A DNA stretch of 61,662 nt from an uncultured Lachnospiraceae bacterium (GCA_947178145.1 CAMWXE010000024.1:1-61662), one strand, 5' to 3'. Positions 1-9,507 are shown, counted from the first letter of the stretch. Notes: generated by a model not told the origin, from the letters alone. Made by a program: numbers and translations.

Positions 1-93
1 GAAACCTTGATTTTAAAGGCTTCCCATTGATTTTGGTGTCAAACTTAAGATTTTTATTATAAAACGGCGATATATATTTGTCAAATTGTATTC
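1..93. other. Left-edge non-coding stretch
   Basis: AT-rich sequence downstream of the minus-strand gene that stops at 94. I see no convincing stem-loop terminator and no gene here. Confidence 0.4.
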
Positions 94-2622
94 TTATTTC
101 TTTCTGAGATAAGTCACAAATGCATTTCCATTCTGCCGAAACATGTTGGTTGCGTCATTCATCCCTACTTTGTATACGCTCCCCGTCTCCGGATTCATCA
201 CCACGACATTCAACTCGTTAAAGCCGATCACAAGCATCGCACTGTCATTTTCAAGCGAGACAAGGACCGGAATGTCCTGATTGACATAGTACAGAATCGC
301 ATCAAGGCTTACCCCCCTCAAGTCGAGCGCAGTCGCGCCATTGATATTTTCTTCTAGAATCTGCCGCACTGTTTTGCCCCGATCAAGCATTGGCTGTACA
401 TTTTTGATACTGCCGCAAAATGCAAGCATTGTCTCAAGACATACTGCCAAATCAGAGTTTTCCCCGCTGCTCTGCTTTCCGGTAATTGCCATAATCTGGT
501 TCCTGGTGCTCCTTGTTGCCTTTTTCCATATATAATCACCGTTTTGGTTGACGACGGTGCCATTGATGCTATAAGCGAGATTGATCGCCTCCGCCTCATG
601 GGTGAAAGTACCATCAATTCCATATCGACCATACACATAATATCTGCTCACAGGATTTTCAATCTCCACCACAAGCTCCCTGGAACCTTCAAACAATACC
701 TGGAGTGGGTTTGTGTTATTTGGCCTTGGAGACTCCATCGCATTTTTCAGGACAATCTGGACAATCTTTTGATATGTCTGGGTGACAACGACCTCCGATG
801 AATTGTAGCCGTTTTCTTCGATCAGATTATTGACAATCTGATCATCTGTGGTGCTGCTGTAGCTGCCGTCCTCCTGCTTGATGACGCGCGTGAGCGTAAT
901 CAGGTTTTCTTCCACTGATGCATCGGTTACATAGACATCCGCCTGGCTGTATGTCTTTAAAATCCCACCGCGTTCATCCCGAATATAGACGACGTTCATC
1001 GGAAATGTCACAGAACCGGAAAAATCTGTTCGAATATCCTCGTACTGTGCCACACCATAAATCAGATCCTCCTCAATAAATCCAAGCGGAAGAATCCTGC
1101 CGTCACCCGATGTCTCGATCGCTTGTGTCTCCCCTGTGTTGAGGTCCATCAGAATCAGCTTTGTACAGTCATACGCATCGGCAGAGTTCTGCCACACGAG
1201 CATCTTGTTCGTGTCGGACACCTGAAAGCTTCCCTGCTGCAATTCCCCAGCGATCTCCTCACATGTATGATTCATCAGATCGATGGAGAGAATCGAGCCA
1301 TCCAGATAGATATAAAAATATCCATTTCTGTTGATATAGGAAAGCTGCTCCATATCTGTCTTCAATGTCGAATAGGATTTATTGTATGGTATAAAGATCA
1401 GTTCCTCAACGGTGTTGAGCATTCCGTTGTACTCGCATACCTGCACGCCGATGCTTCCCTCATGCCGGCCCCGGTTCATATATCCGTAAACCATAAATTG
1501 AACATTTTCCGTCTCGTCCACATTCAGTATTTTGATATCATGGTTGTCATAATTACTCCGGGGATCATCTCCGTCGTAAAAACTGAACAGATACGCCATC
1601 TTTTTGTCTGCCGCGTGATAGCAAAACAGCTGATTCTCGTTGACAAATGCAAGATTTGACCCGCCATCGCTCTCCATCATCTGCACTTTGCTGTCCCTGA
1701 TGCCAAGCATGATCTTATTGCTTCCATACACATCGGCCTCTGGGTCAAAGATCTGATTCATGCTGCGCTCATAATCGAGCAGATACGTCCTGTCAGGCGT
1801 GTACCGTATCCGAAAATACTCGACCACGTTATATTCATCCCGCTTCCTTCCCTCGATTGTCTGTACTCTGTAGTTGATGCGAATCGAGGCCGTCTGTGTC
1901 TCAATCTCACTGATCAGGATATAGGATTCCGAGACTTGCCGGACATTCAGATCTGCCCAGGTAACCTGATTCAGACTGCAGTGAATGTCCACGTGGTTGA
2001 GCGTCGTGTTGTCCCCGCGTGCATTCGACTCCATATAAGTCACCAGTTCCTTTGCCTGTTCCTTGTCAAATGTCTTGTCATGAAAATCCCTGATAAAGCT
2101 TAACTTCTCGTACGCATGGTATCCCTCGCCGTCAATGATACGCGTATAATATCGCACCGTCTCATTTCCCACTTTGAGCATCAGAATCCAGTTGTACTCA
2201 ACTCCGGATTCAATCAAATCTTTGATTGTAATATTCGCCTGTATGGTGTCTCCCCTGTCACTGTAATCGCTGACTTTCGTCCGCTCGACAAGACGCGTCC
2301 CGTCAATACTCCTGACCTCAAAGGTAATCTCGCTGATCTCATTTCCGTACTTATCAACGACAAAACTGAGCGTCCGCCCTTCCCCGAGCGGCGTGATTGT
2401 ATCCCGAAAAAAGCTTCCATCCATCTCCTGCCGCAGTCCATGCAAGTAATTGTATGAAATCCCCTTTGTCGTGATATGCACCAGCGGAAGCGATGCCTGT
2501 TCCATACTTGTGGTCAGTTCTTCATTTCCTTTATTATAAATGCCGCTGCTCACAAAAAGAGTGATGATAAAAACAACAATGCAGGCAGCCAGTTTACCGA
2601 TAACTTTCCTCATCGAAATCAC
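94..2622 (-). CDS. Membrane-anchored protein with C39-like tail
   Basis: Unrecognised protein of about 840 residues. One N-terminal membrane segment (about residues 10-27) is followed by a large, probably extracytoplasmic region rich in short beta-strand-like stretches that could form a propeller. The last ~120 residues resemble a C39-like papain fold: a Cys in AVCLETML near residue 728, then SAMLVIGF and MNPETG where family members have GHAVLVTGY and a D/N-P. The usual His is Ser, so peptidase activity is doubtful. Start: GTG at 2622 overlaps the upstream methyltransferase stop and has GGAG seven bases before it; an ATG at 2613 (MRKVIGK) is the alternative. The overlap indicates translational coupling. 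The fold assignment is inference from motif spacing. Confidence 0.8.
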   Translation of the reverse strand: MISMRKVIGKLAACIVVFIITLFVSSGIYNKGNEELTTSMEQASLPLVHITTKGISYNYLHGLRQEMDGSFFRDTITPLGEGRTLSFVVDKYGNEISEITFEVRSIDGTRLVERTKVSDYSDRGDTIQANITIKDLIESGVEYNWILMLKVGNETVRYYTRIIDGEGYHAYEKLSFIRDFHDKTFDKEQAKELVTYMESNARGDNTTLNHVDIHCSLNQVTWADLNVRQVSESYILISEIETQTASIRINYRVQTIEGRKRDEYNVVEYFRIRYTPDRTYLLDYERSMNQIFDPEADVYGSNKIMLGIRDSKVQMMESDGGSNLAFVNENQLFCYHAADKKMAYLFSFYDGDDPRSNYDNHDIKILNVDETENVQFMVYGYMNRGRHEGSIGVQVCEYNGMLNTVEELIFIPYNKSYSTLKTDMEQLSYINRNGYFYIYLDGSILSIDLMNHTCEEIAGELQQGSFQVSDTNKMLVWQNSADAYDCTKLILMDLNTGETQAIETSGDGRILPLGFIEEDLIYGVAQYEDIRTDFSGSVTFPMNVVYIRDERGGILKTYSQADVYVTDASVEENLITLTRVIKQEDGSYSSTTDDQIVNNLIEENGYNSSEVVVTQTYQKIVQIVLKNAMESPRPNNTNPLQVLFEGSRELVVEIENPVSRYYVYGRYGIDGTFTHEAEAINLAYSINGTVVNQNGDYIWKKATRSTRNQIMAITGKQSSGENSDLAVCLETMLAFCGSIKNVQPMLDRGKTVRQILEENINGATALDLRGVSLDAILYYVNQDIPVLVSLENDSAMLVIGFNELNVVVMNPETGSVYKVGMNDATNMFRQNGNAFVTYLRKK

Positions 2623-3824
2623 TCAGCCTCTCCGTTTAGTAGTTTTTGAAGTGTGGGGTTAATGTGCAGAAATTCCTCCAGCTGTGTCAGCTGCCCCTGC
2701 CTTTTTGCCCCCGCATGGTATTTCATGTGATTTTTCTTTACCGCCCGTATCAATATATTTTTGGGTGTGTGCTCCATATCGATAAATTCCAGTATCTGCG
2801 TGTCGTATCCATGCGCTTCCAATAGCTCTGCCCTGACCGCATCCGTCACCAGCGCCGCCACGCGCTCCTTGATTAGCCCGTATTTGAGAACTGGCGCCAG
2901 CGCATCGCAGGAGAGCTGTCTATTGAACTCATGCTGGCAGCATGGAACGGACAGAATGACGCGCGCATTCCACTTCACTGCCTTAGCGAGTGCATAGTCT
3001 GTTGCGATGTCGCATGCGTGCAGTGTCACGACCATGTCCACATCCTCCATACTGCCTTCATACGAACCAATGTCCCCTACTTGAAATTTTAACCCATCGT
3101 ACCCAAATTTATCCGCAAGTGTCTGACAGTTTTTGATGACATCTTTTTTCAAATCCAATCCGATAACACGAATGTCATACTGGTTCATAACCTTCAGATA
3201 ATAATATAAGGCAAATGTCAGATAGGATTTTCCGCATCCAAAGTCAATGATTCTTAGCGGCTTTCCCTCCTCTTTGGGAAGATGCGGGAGAATGTCCCGC
3301 ACAAATTCAAGATATCTGTTAATCTGGCGAAACTTATCATACTTTGCCTTTATAATCGCTCCCTCTGGCGTCTGAACCCCGAGCTCCACGAGAAACGGCA
3401 CCGGCGCATCCTGCGGCAAGATGTACTGCTTCTGTCTGTTGTGTGAAAAGTCTGTCTCCTGTTTCTGCGGCGCTTTTCCTTTTTCCTTGATTGTCATTTT
3501 TCCCTTTTTGCTCACGAGCACTGTCACCCTGTGGCATTCTGTCTCCAGTTCAAGCTGCCGGAAATCCCTTTCCATTGCTTCTGTCAGCTGATCCAAAAGC
3601 ACACTGGGATTTAGATTCTGATGGTATACCTTTGTCCCTGCAAACCGCTCCACCTGGTATAAGAGCTCCTCCTTTTTGAGCACAGGCCGTATGCGAAGTT
3701 TCTGTATCTGATCTCGGTCGCGGGGATTGCTGGCCGTAGCGCACAGTATCATTTCCTTATTCTGTATATAATTTGTTAACAATTGTCTCAATTGATCCAT
3801 GGAATTTATTGTAACATGAAACAT
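2619..3824 (-). CDS. Class I SAM-dependent methyltransferase
   Basis: Predicted cytoplasmic methyltransferase of 401 residues. The central Rossmann domain shows the SAM-binding motif IIDFGCGKSYLTFAL, followed by GLDLKKD and a VDMVVTLHACD motif typical of the Methyltransf_32 (PF13679) type. The ~150-residue N-terminal part is family specific and contains a Lys-rich stretch (KKGKMTIKEKGKAPQK). A conserved PCCQHEF segment follows the catalytic region, as in family relatives. The substrate is unknown; RNA or protein are both possible. First gene of a two-gene unit; its stop overlaps the GTG start of the next gene by four bases. Family is confident, substrate is not. Confidence 0.85.
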   Translation of the reverse strand: MFHVTINSMDQLRQLLTNYIQNKEMILCATASNPRDRDQIQKLRIRPVLKKEELLYQVERFAGTKVYHQNLNPSVLLDQLTEAMERDFRQLELETECHRVTVLVSKKGKMTIKEKGKAPQKQETDFSHNRQKQYILPQDAPVPFLVELGVQTPEGAIIKAKYDKFRQINRYLEFVRDILPHLPKEEGKPLRIIDFGCGKSYLTFALYYYLKVMNQYDIRVIGLDLKKDVIKNCQTLADKFGYDGLKFQVGDIGSYEGSMEDVDMVVTLHACDIATDYALAKAVKWNARVILSVPCCQHEFNRQLSCDALAPVLKYGLIKERVAALVTDAVRAELLEAHGYDTQILEFIDMEHTPKNILIRAVKKNHMKYHAGAKRQGQLTQLEEFLHINPTLQKLLNGEAE

Positions 3825-3861
3825 AGGGCATTAAAAGTCTTTCAAATCTAAAATTATTAAA

Positions 3862-3893
3862 AAATGGGTCCTCCCGCAAAGGACAACCCATTC
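3862..3893 (-). terminator. Intrinsic terminator after the chemoreceptor gene
   Basis: On the minus strand AATGGGT and GTCC pair with GGAGG and ACCCATT around a short loop, followed by a T-run (CCATTTTTTAAT). It lies 17 bases after the stop of the chemoreceptor gene and ahead of the methyltransferase gene. Confidence 0.8.
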
Positions 3894-3909
3894 TTTTCTG
3901 CCAAAGCAG

Positions 3910-6015
3910 TTATTTCATTTTCTCTGCCACATAGTCGCGGATCTTCTTGCTGTCTTCGAACATACGCCCGCCTATCAAAAATTCCCCATCATGGTCTGAT
4001 ACCCTGAGCACAATGCCCTCAAGCGCCTTGCCGCCAAGCAGCGGAAAGTCGCTCACCGCTATGGATACCTGTTTTCCTTTTGCTTCGCGAAGCTCTCTCG
4101 CCGTTGTCTTGAATGCAAATCCATTGGCACTAATGTCAATCATTCTGCCATCACAGCTGAAATTTGTGTCCTTGATGCGGATCTGACAGTTGTTGGATAT
4201 AGGCAGTCTTGGATATTTGCGCCTGTTGACAACCTTTGGATTGCCCTTGGTACGGATCATATTGACGCCGCGCTCTCCATTCTTAACGGGCCCAATACTG
4301 ACATTCTGCCATATGTAAAGCGCATTCTGTACAATAATGTGCAGATTGTACCTCTTTGTCTTGTCCTGTGTGTCAAGCACTTCATTGTCCTGTGTGAGCC
4401 GTCCTACGCCAATACTGTGATCTGTCGTAGAGACTACTTCTGCTCTGTACTCTGTCTGGCTTCTGTCACCTGCGACAAACACGGACACTTTCATTCCCGG
4501 TGTAATATCCTTGATTCCCATGAAGCCGCCCTCACCGAGCTCTTCTATCAATTTGCCAACGACATCCTCGATATTGATAACATTGTTTGCAGTCTCCTCA
4601 TATTTGCTGAGCATGACCTTGGTCGTCTCCTCAGAATCAAGCACACTCTGTGTCATGATCTCCATAACCTCATTGATCTGCTTCATATTTTCGACGAGAT
4701 TGCGGTTTGCTGCCTCCACGTCCTGCATTGCCTTTTCGACTACCTGAATCCCATCGGCAAGCTCTGCGGACTCATTGCTGATGCTCGCTACACTCTCGTC
4801 TACATGGTTGACCTTACCCTGTGCGTCCGTGATCAGCTGCAAAATCTTTGTGATGGAATCTGTCATCTTCTCAGCGGTGTCCTCCAGATGACTGAGTGCA
4901 GTGAGAATACTGTTCGATGAATTTTTCGTTCCCATGCTGAGATCCCGGATCTCGTCTGCCACGACTGCAAAGCCCTTTCCGGCCTCGCCGGCTCTTGCCG
5001 CTTCTATTGACGCGTTCAGCGCAAGCAGATTCGTCTGCGACGTTATCTTCTCAATGGTTCCTGTCTCCTTTTTTACCATCTCAAATTCCATCTTAAATTC
5101 ATTGAGAACTTTCTCGACTTCGCCCGACACATCTGCCATCTCATTGGTGGCATCAGCGACTGCCGAGAGTTCGTTGGAACTTGTCTTTGCATGGGTTGCT
5201 GACTCGTTGATGAGATCTGCCATCTTGGTGACAAGCGAAGCGACATTCTCCACCTGTGTATTGATATCTTCGGTCATATCGAGAGAAGACATCGCCTTTT
5301 CGCCAAGTGTTGTGTTATTGGAAGAGAGTGTGTTCATGCTTTCCACGACATCTATGGCGCCCTGTTTGTTCTCGTCAGCGAGCTCACGCACCACTGTCAC
5401 ACCGTCAACGATAGCACTGCTCGCATCCTTTACCTGGTCAACTGTATGGATCACCTTATTCAGATTGTTATGCATCGCACCCACCATCGCGTCATCTGAT
5501 TTGGACAGGTGGTCGATGGAAAGGATGTATCCAAGATAGCACATAATCGTACACGCCAGTTCCATTTCTACTTGAAGCATATGGCCGTCTGCAGACTGTC
5601 CCCTCATATAAATGAGTGCATTCTGGACAAATATCATAATAATATTATAAATTCCCACACCCCATATTAACTTTTTATTTTTAAATAATATCAACACACT
5701 CGCAACAGGAAGCATAAAGCAGAATGCGATCGTACTGTTGATGGTCACCACCACAAATCCATAGAAAATCCCATAGCCAGCTGCCACAATCACCTTGTAT
5801 TGATCATTTGCCTTCCCTTTGATACGCAGCTGCAGAAAAGCCAGAATATATGGTACCCAGCAAAAGACCAGCATCATCAGAAATGTCGCGTGTGACATCC
5901 TGCCCTTTGCAATCTCCCCGGCATAAATTCCTGGCAGCAATACACACATCGTTGCCCACACGATTGATGCTTTCTTGTTGGCACTCGTCTTAAAAAGCTC
6001 CTCATTGTATTCCAT
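3910..6015 (-). CDS. Methyl-accepting chemotaxis protein fused to a YcgR/PilZ module
   Basis: 701-residue receptor. Residues 1-165 hold about five or six hydrophobic helices with little periplasmic loop. Residues ~200-505 are a long coiled-coil MCP signalling domain with the hairpin tip [20 protein letters not shown] and [13 protein letters not shown]. The C-terminal ~190 residues begin [13 protein letters not shown], like the N-terminal barrel of YcgR-type flagellar brakes, then a PilZ domain with both c-di-GMP motifs intact: RKYPR (599-603) and DISANG (627-632). Established knowledge: the MCP tip contacts CheA/CheW and PilZ binds c-di-GMP. Inference: c-di-GMP modulates or relocates this receptor. 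Monocistronic, with its own terminator. GGAGGG before ATG supports the start. Confidence 0.93.
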   Translation of the reverse strand: MEYNEELFKTSANKKASIVWATMCVLLPGIYAGEIAKGRMSHATFLMMLVFCWVPYILAFLQLRIKGKANDQYKVIVAAGYGIFYGFVVVTINSTIAFCFMLPVASVLILFKNKKLIWGVGIYNIIMIFVQNALIYMRGQSADGHMLQVEMELACTIMCYLGYILSIDHLSKSDDAMVGAMHNNLNKVIHTVDQVKDASSAIVDGVTVVRELADENKQGAIDVVESMNTLSSNNTTLGEKAMSSLDMTEDINTQVENVASLVTKMADLINESATHAKTSSNELSAVADATNEMADVSGEVEKVLNEFKMEFEMVKKETGTIEKITSQTNLLALNASIEAARAGEAGKGFAVVADEIRDLSMGTKNSSNSILTALSHLEDTAEKMTDSITKILQLITDAQGKVNHVDESVASISNESAELADGIQVVEKAMQDVEAANRNLVENMKQINEVMEIMTQSVLDSEETTKVMLSKYEETANNVINIEDVVGKLIEELGEGGFMGIKDITPGMKVSVFVAGDRSQTEYRAEVVSTTDHSIGVGRLTQDNEVLDTQDKTKRYNLHIIVQNALYIWQNVSIGPVKNGERGVNMIRTKGNPKVVNRRKYPRLPISNNCQIRIKDTNFSCDGRMIDISANGFAFKTTARELREAKGKQVSIAVSDFPLLGGKALEGIVLRVSDHDGEFLIGGRMFEDSKKIRDYVAEKMK

Positions 6016-6325
6016 CTCACATCCACCCTCCTGTTAATCAGCACATAATCCTTCATACATCCTCGCAAAATGTACAATTTTCTTCCTCAAGTACACTAAT
6101 ATATCCACAATTTGATTGTATTTAAGGATTATTTTATCATATGCACCCCAATATTTCTACAATTTTATGATTTTTGATTTCTTTTTTCGTAAATATTTGT
6201 ACTGTTCACCGGTCAGGAATGCACATATACTGCGCATTCTGTGAGAAAACGTATCACGTGAAAGCAAATTTTGCATGGATTTTTGCCCGTTACTGGAACA
6301 GTAATTAATTATTTTGAAAACGGGA
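6016..6325. other. Intergenic region upstream of the MCP gene
   Basis: About 310 bases between divergent genes. A small minus-strand ORF here (61 codons) has no ribosome binding site and no protein-like composition. The region should hold the MCP promoter, but I found no convincing sigma-A or sigma-28 match; TAAA followed at 14 bases by GGATATAT is only a weak candidate. Confidence 0.4.
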
Positions 6326-6354
6326 TTGACATTTCCTGCCATATGTATTATTGT
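6326..6354 (+). promoter_or_regulatory. Sigma-A promoter of the gntR-ABC operon
   Basis: Perfect -35 TTGACA (6326-6331), 17-base spacer and -10-like TATTGT (6349-6354), about 40 bases before the gntR start. Three GTATTA repeats overlap the -10. Confidence 0.65.
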
Positions 6355-6366
6355 ATTAGTGTATTA
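6345..6366 (+). promoter_or_regulatory. Three GTATTA direct repeats, probable GntR operator
   Basis: GTATTA occurs at 6345, 6353 and 6361, exactly eight bases apart, covering the -10 and likely start of transcription. Placement right before a YtrA-type repressor gene suggests autoregulation; this is inference. Confidence 0.5.
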
Positions 6367-6394
6367 AGAAATTAACACACAAGGAGGGAACTAC

Positions 6395-6754
6395 ATGGCA
6401 TGGCAAATGAATTCTGACCGCCCAATCTACTCACAATTGTACGACAAAATTCTGCTTCGTATTGTATGTGGCATCTACAAGGCCGGAAACAGGCTTCCCA
6501 GCGTCAGGGATCTGGCGGCAGAGGCAAGTGTCAATCCCAACACGATGCAGCGCGCTTTCGCCGAGTTAGAGCACAGTGGTCTGATTGTGACGCAGCGAAA
6601 CAGCGGACGTGTCGTGACAGAGGATATGACAAAAATAGAAGCTGCCAAACATCAGCTGGCACTGACACAGCTAAACAGCTTTATCGCAAATATGCGGGAA
6701 CTTGGCTACAATGATCAGGAAATCATGGACCTGATCAAAAGTGTCATTCACTAA
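6395..6754 (+). CDS. GntR-family regulator, YtrA subfamily
   Basis: 119-residue DNA-binding protein: a winged helix-turn-helix with the characteristic RPIYSQLYDKI opening, GNRLPSVRDLAAE and NPNTMQRAFAELE, then a short ~45-residue C-terminal tail. That length is typical of YtrA-type GntR proteins, which lack a large ligand domain and usually repress an adjacent ABC transporter operon. AAGGAGGG lies seven bases before the ATG. It is followed within 35 bases by the ATPase gene, so it is almost certainly the first gene of a three-gene operon. Ligand unknown; in relatives cell-envelope antibiotics are common inducers. Confidence 0.93.
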   Translation: MAWQMNSDRPIYSQLYDKILLRIVCGIYKAGNRLPSVRDLAAEASVNPNTMQRAFAELEHSGLIVTQRNSGRVVTEDMTKIEAAKHQLALTQLNSFIANMRELGYNDQEIMDLIKSVIH

Positions 6755-6789
6755 AAAGTTAAGAACAAATACCGAGGGAGGGAACAAAG

Positions 6790-7794
6790 GTGAACGAAAA
6801 TAACAGTATGGCATATACACAAACTGAGGATGCACAAAATGACAGTGCACAGAATACTTCCGTGTATGCACAGAGCGATCCTGTGCAAAGCAACTCCGCT
6901 TCTGTACTACAGAATGACCCAATTGATCCACAAAATAGTCCAATGCAGAACAGTTCTCCACAAAATAATACGACTTACACACAAAACGACTATGTACCAA
7001 ACAATGCCGCTTACGAACAAAACGACTATGTACCAAACAATGCCGCTTACACACAGAACAGCCCAATGCCCACAACCATGTATCCCAAAGCGCCGCTTCT
7101 GCAGTTGAATGACCTGTGCAAGCGATACCCTGGCATGGGCAATTATATGTCTGTTTTTCATATGAATCTGATCATCCCGCGGGGAAGAATCATCGGTCTC
7201 TTAGGTCCAAACGGCTGCGGAAAGACGACTCTCATCAAGATGATTAACGGTCTCCTTGTACCGACAAGCGGAAATGTGTTGATCAACGGCATGGAGCCCT
7301 GTCCCGAAACCAAGAAGGTGATCTCTTATCTGCCGGAGCGCACTTATCTGGACAATGGCATGAAAGTTTCTCAGATGGTGGAATACTTTGCGGATTTTTA
7401 TGAAGATTTCTCAACAGAGAAGGCTTATGGAATGCTGCATGCACTTGGCATCAGCAGTGACGCGCACTTAAAGACACTCTCCAAGGGTACAAAGGAGAAG
7501 GTGCAGCTGATCCTTGTCATGAGCAGACAGGCCGATCTGTATATTCTCGATGAGCCGATTGCCGGTGTCGACCCTGCTGCGAGAGACTATATCCTGCGCA
7601 CCATCATCACAAACTACAATCCAAGCTCCACTATTATCCTGTCTACTCATCTGATCTCTGACATTGAAAATGTCCTTGATGATGTGATATTCATGAAAAA
7701 CGGATCGCTTATGCTGTACACATCCGTTGATTCGATCAGAAGTCAGTTGGGCAAGTCGGTGGATACTTACTTTAGGGAGGTATATGCATGTTAG
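6790..7794 (+). CDS. ABC transporter ATPase with Asn/Gln-rich N-terminal extension
   Basis: 334 residues. From residue ~100 onward this is a normal ABC ATPase: Walker A GPNGCGKTT (139-147), signature LSKGTKEKVQL, Walker B ADLYILDEPIAGVD and a switch His in STHLIS. Residues 1-100 are low complexity, rich in Asn, Gln, Ser, Pro and Tyr, with a tandem repeat QNDYVPNNAAY. Relatives usually begin at the equivalent of residue ~101. The extension looks genuinely translated: GTG at 6790 has GGGAGGG seven bases upstream, and no ribosome binding site precedes the internal ATG at 7078. It overlaps the permease start by seven bases. Transport substrate unknown. Confidence 0.9.
   Translation: MNENNSMAYTQTEDAQNDSAQNTSVYAQSDPVQSNSASVLQNDPIDPQNSPMQNSSPQNNTTYTQNDYVPNNAAYEQNDYVPNNAAYTQNSPMPTTMYPKAPLLQLNDLCKRYPGMGNYMSVFHMNLIIPRGRIIGLLGPNGCGKTTLIKMINGLLVPTSGNVLINGMEPCPETKKVISYLPERTYLDNGMKVSQMVEYFADFYEDFSTEKAYGMLHALGISSDAHLKTLSKGTKEKVQLILVMSRQADLYILDEPIAGVDPAARDYILRTIITNYNPSSTIILSTHLISDIENVLDDVIFMKNGSLMLYTSVDSIRSQLGKSVDTYFREVYAC
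6981..7052 (+). repeat. 36-bp tandem duplication within the ATPase extension
   Basis: Two adjacent 36-base units (6981-7016 and 7017-7052) are nearly identical and encode QNDYVPNNAAY plus one variable residue. In-frame length suggests expansion by replication slippage. Confidence 0.9.
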
Positions 7795-8645
7795 GAAAAT
7801 TATTAAAATACGAGTGGAGAGGGCTCCGCATGCCGTTTATAATCCTGCTGATTGTGCTGGCGTCAACGACGGTTTTGACCTGCAGTGTTATTCTCACCAT
7901 CAATCCAAAGTATGACGAGACAGTTACGTGGTTTTCTACAATGGCACTCATGCTTTCCATTTTTTTATACTATTTTGGATTTATCGGTTGTATTATTGGG
8001 ATTGTGTTGGTTGTTGCGATACGTTTTTACAAGACCTGTTACACCGATCAGGGCTATCTGACACATACCCTTCCTGTATCCACAAAACAGCTTTTAAGCG
8101 CCAAGATTCTTGCCGCCTTTGTCACAGAACTGCTGATGATACTCGCTATCGCCGCCAGTGTTGTGATTATTATTCAGGTCACTGTACACCACGTTATCTC
8201 ATTTTTCCCAGACTACTCATACGATGAGTTCACGCGGATGTTCATGCGGGAATTATCCTATGTATTCCAGGACTTCAAAGACGAACTTGGTATCAGTTTT
8301 GGCCTGTACATTGTATACTGGATCATAATACTCCTCGTTTCCATGTTTTCCAATATCGTGACTATCTTTGGCTGTGTATCTTTAGGGCAGCTGTATGCGA
8401 AACACCGCGTTATAGGCGCTATCCTTGCATACTTTGCGCAGCTGTTTATCATGCGGATTTTAAGCTATTTTGCTTCTTTGCCAATGTATTCAAGGATACT
8501 CACCAGCGACTACAACAGCGATGTCACATTCTTTAGTCTTGTATCGCCAACAATGACTCTGACATTGATTCTGACCATCCTTATGGCTGTTGCCATGTAC
8601 TTCGTCAATTTGCACATGATGACCAAACGATTGAATTTGGAATAA
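7788..8645 (+). CDS. ABC-2 type transporter permease
   Basis: 285-residue integral membrane protein with six predicted hydrophobic segments, starting MLGKLLKYEWRGLRMPFIIL, a common opening of Firmicute ABC-2 permeases. It contains a TDQGYLTHTLPVST segment also typical of that group. The start lies inside the end of the ATPase gene (ATG at 7788, ATPase stop at 7792-7794), so translation is coupled. With the ATPase it likely forms an efflux or lantibiotic/bacitracin-resistance-like transporter under the GntR repressor. Substrate cannot be read from the sequence. Confidence 0.88.
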   Translation: MLGKLLKYEWRGLRMPFIILLIVLASTTVLTCSVILTINPKYDETVTWFSTMALMLSIFLYYFGFIGCIIGIVLVVAIRFYKTCYTDQGYLTHTLPVSTKQLLSAKILAAFVTELLMILAIAASVVIIIQVTVHHVISFFPDYSYDEFTRMFMRELSYVFQDFKDELGISFGLYIVYWIIILLVSMFSNIVTIFGCVSLGQLYAKHRVIGAILAYFAQLFIMRILSYFASLPMYSRILTSDYNSDVTFFSLVSPTMTLTLILTILMAVAMYFVNLHMMTKRLNLE

Positions 8646-8658
8646 GTGTGTATCGAAA

Positions 8659-8687
8659 AACCGCGCGGGTTCAGAACCTGCGCGGTT
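8659..8687. terminator. Bidirectional terminator between permease and murI
   Basis: AACCGCGCGGG and CCTGCGCGGTT form a GC-rich stem, followed on the plus strand by ATATTTTT. It lies between convergent genes and touches the murI stop codon at 8686-8688. Confidence 0.85.
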
Positions 8688-9507
8688 ATATTTTTCTCAT
8701 CAGCTCTAATCTCTCGTGAAGCTGTTCCATTTCTCGGAGCCGCGCCGCGTCTGTTATCTCGCGTCCTGACTCAAAATATCTGACACAAACGTCATGTCTG
8801 ATCTGCTGCCATTGCACATCCATCTCCGCCGGTGCTTCCAGGAGCTCATGCCTCTCATCCAAAACCCGCATCAGCTGGCGCACTGTCCCAAGGCTTCCAT
8901 CTATCATATGAATCTGCGGCGGCATCAGTCCTCGAAAGGTGTCTTTAAAATAGTTAAAATGGGTGCATCCAAGCACCAATTCCCTGTATTTGTCAAGCTC
9001 ATAACCCATAAGCCTCTTCTGTAGATATGTAGTCACACGGTCTGACACAAACTCGCCGCGCTCCGCAAATTCCACAAGCCCTGGCAGCTCCAGCAGATCA
9101 ACTAAATGCTCATCATCCACACGCTCCACAAGCTTCTGAAGCTTTCTCTCATGTACCGTGAGCGGCGTCGCAACGACAAGCACGCGCTTTCCGCCGCTCT
9201 CCGCCACAGCCGGTTTCACCGCAGGCTCAATTCCAATGATGGGAAGTGACGCATATTGGCTGCGCAGCTGCTCTGCCGCCACTGCTGTCGCTGTATTGCA
9301 TGCGATCACCACTGCCTTACAATCGTGGTCTGCCATGAAACGAATGACCTCATTCACATAGGATATGACCTGTTCCCTTGTCTTCGTTCCATACGGAACA
9401 TGGTCTGTATCCGCATAAAAGATAAATTTCTCGTGCGGCATCAGCACCGCTGCCTGGTGCAGAAGCGTCAGGCCGCCAATCCCTGAGTCAAATATACCAA
9501 TGTTCAT
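8686..9507 (-). CDS. murI: Glutamate racemase
   Basis: Interconverts L- and D-glutamate for peptidoglycan stem peptides. 273 residues, normal length. IGIFDSGIGGL carries the conserved Asp-Ser; the two catalytic cysteines sit in IACNTATA (Cys70) and LGCTHF. YADTDHVPYG matches the family substrate loop. ATG at 9507 has GGAG eight bases upstream; an in-frame GTG immediately before it is less well spaced. Transcribed alone, probably from the TATAAT promoter about 215 bases upstream, through a structured leader. Confidence 0.96.
   Translation of the reverse strand: MNIGIFDSGIGGLTLLHQAAVLMPHEKFIFYADTDHVPYGTKTREQVISYVNEVIRFMADHDCKAVVIACNTATAVAAEQLRSQYASLPIIGIEPAVKPAVAESGGKRVLVVATPLTVHERKLQKLVERVDDEHLVDLLELPGLVEFAERGEFVSDRVTTYLQKRLMGYELDKYRELVLGCTHFNYFKDTFRGLMPPQIHMIDGSLGTVRQLMRVLDERHELLEAPAEMDVQWQQIRHDVCVRYFESGREITDAARLREMEQLHERLELMRKI

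Noticed and set aside
6157..6342. 61-codon minus-strand ORF upstream of the MCP gene
   Set aside because: No ribosome binding site; it covers the gntR promoter region and has no protein-like features.
6981..7052. CRISPR-like repeat
   Set aside because: The two units are directly adjacent with no spacers and encode an in-frame peptide repeat, so this is a tandem duplication.
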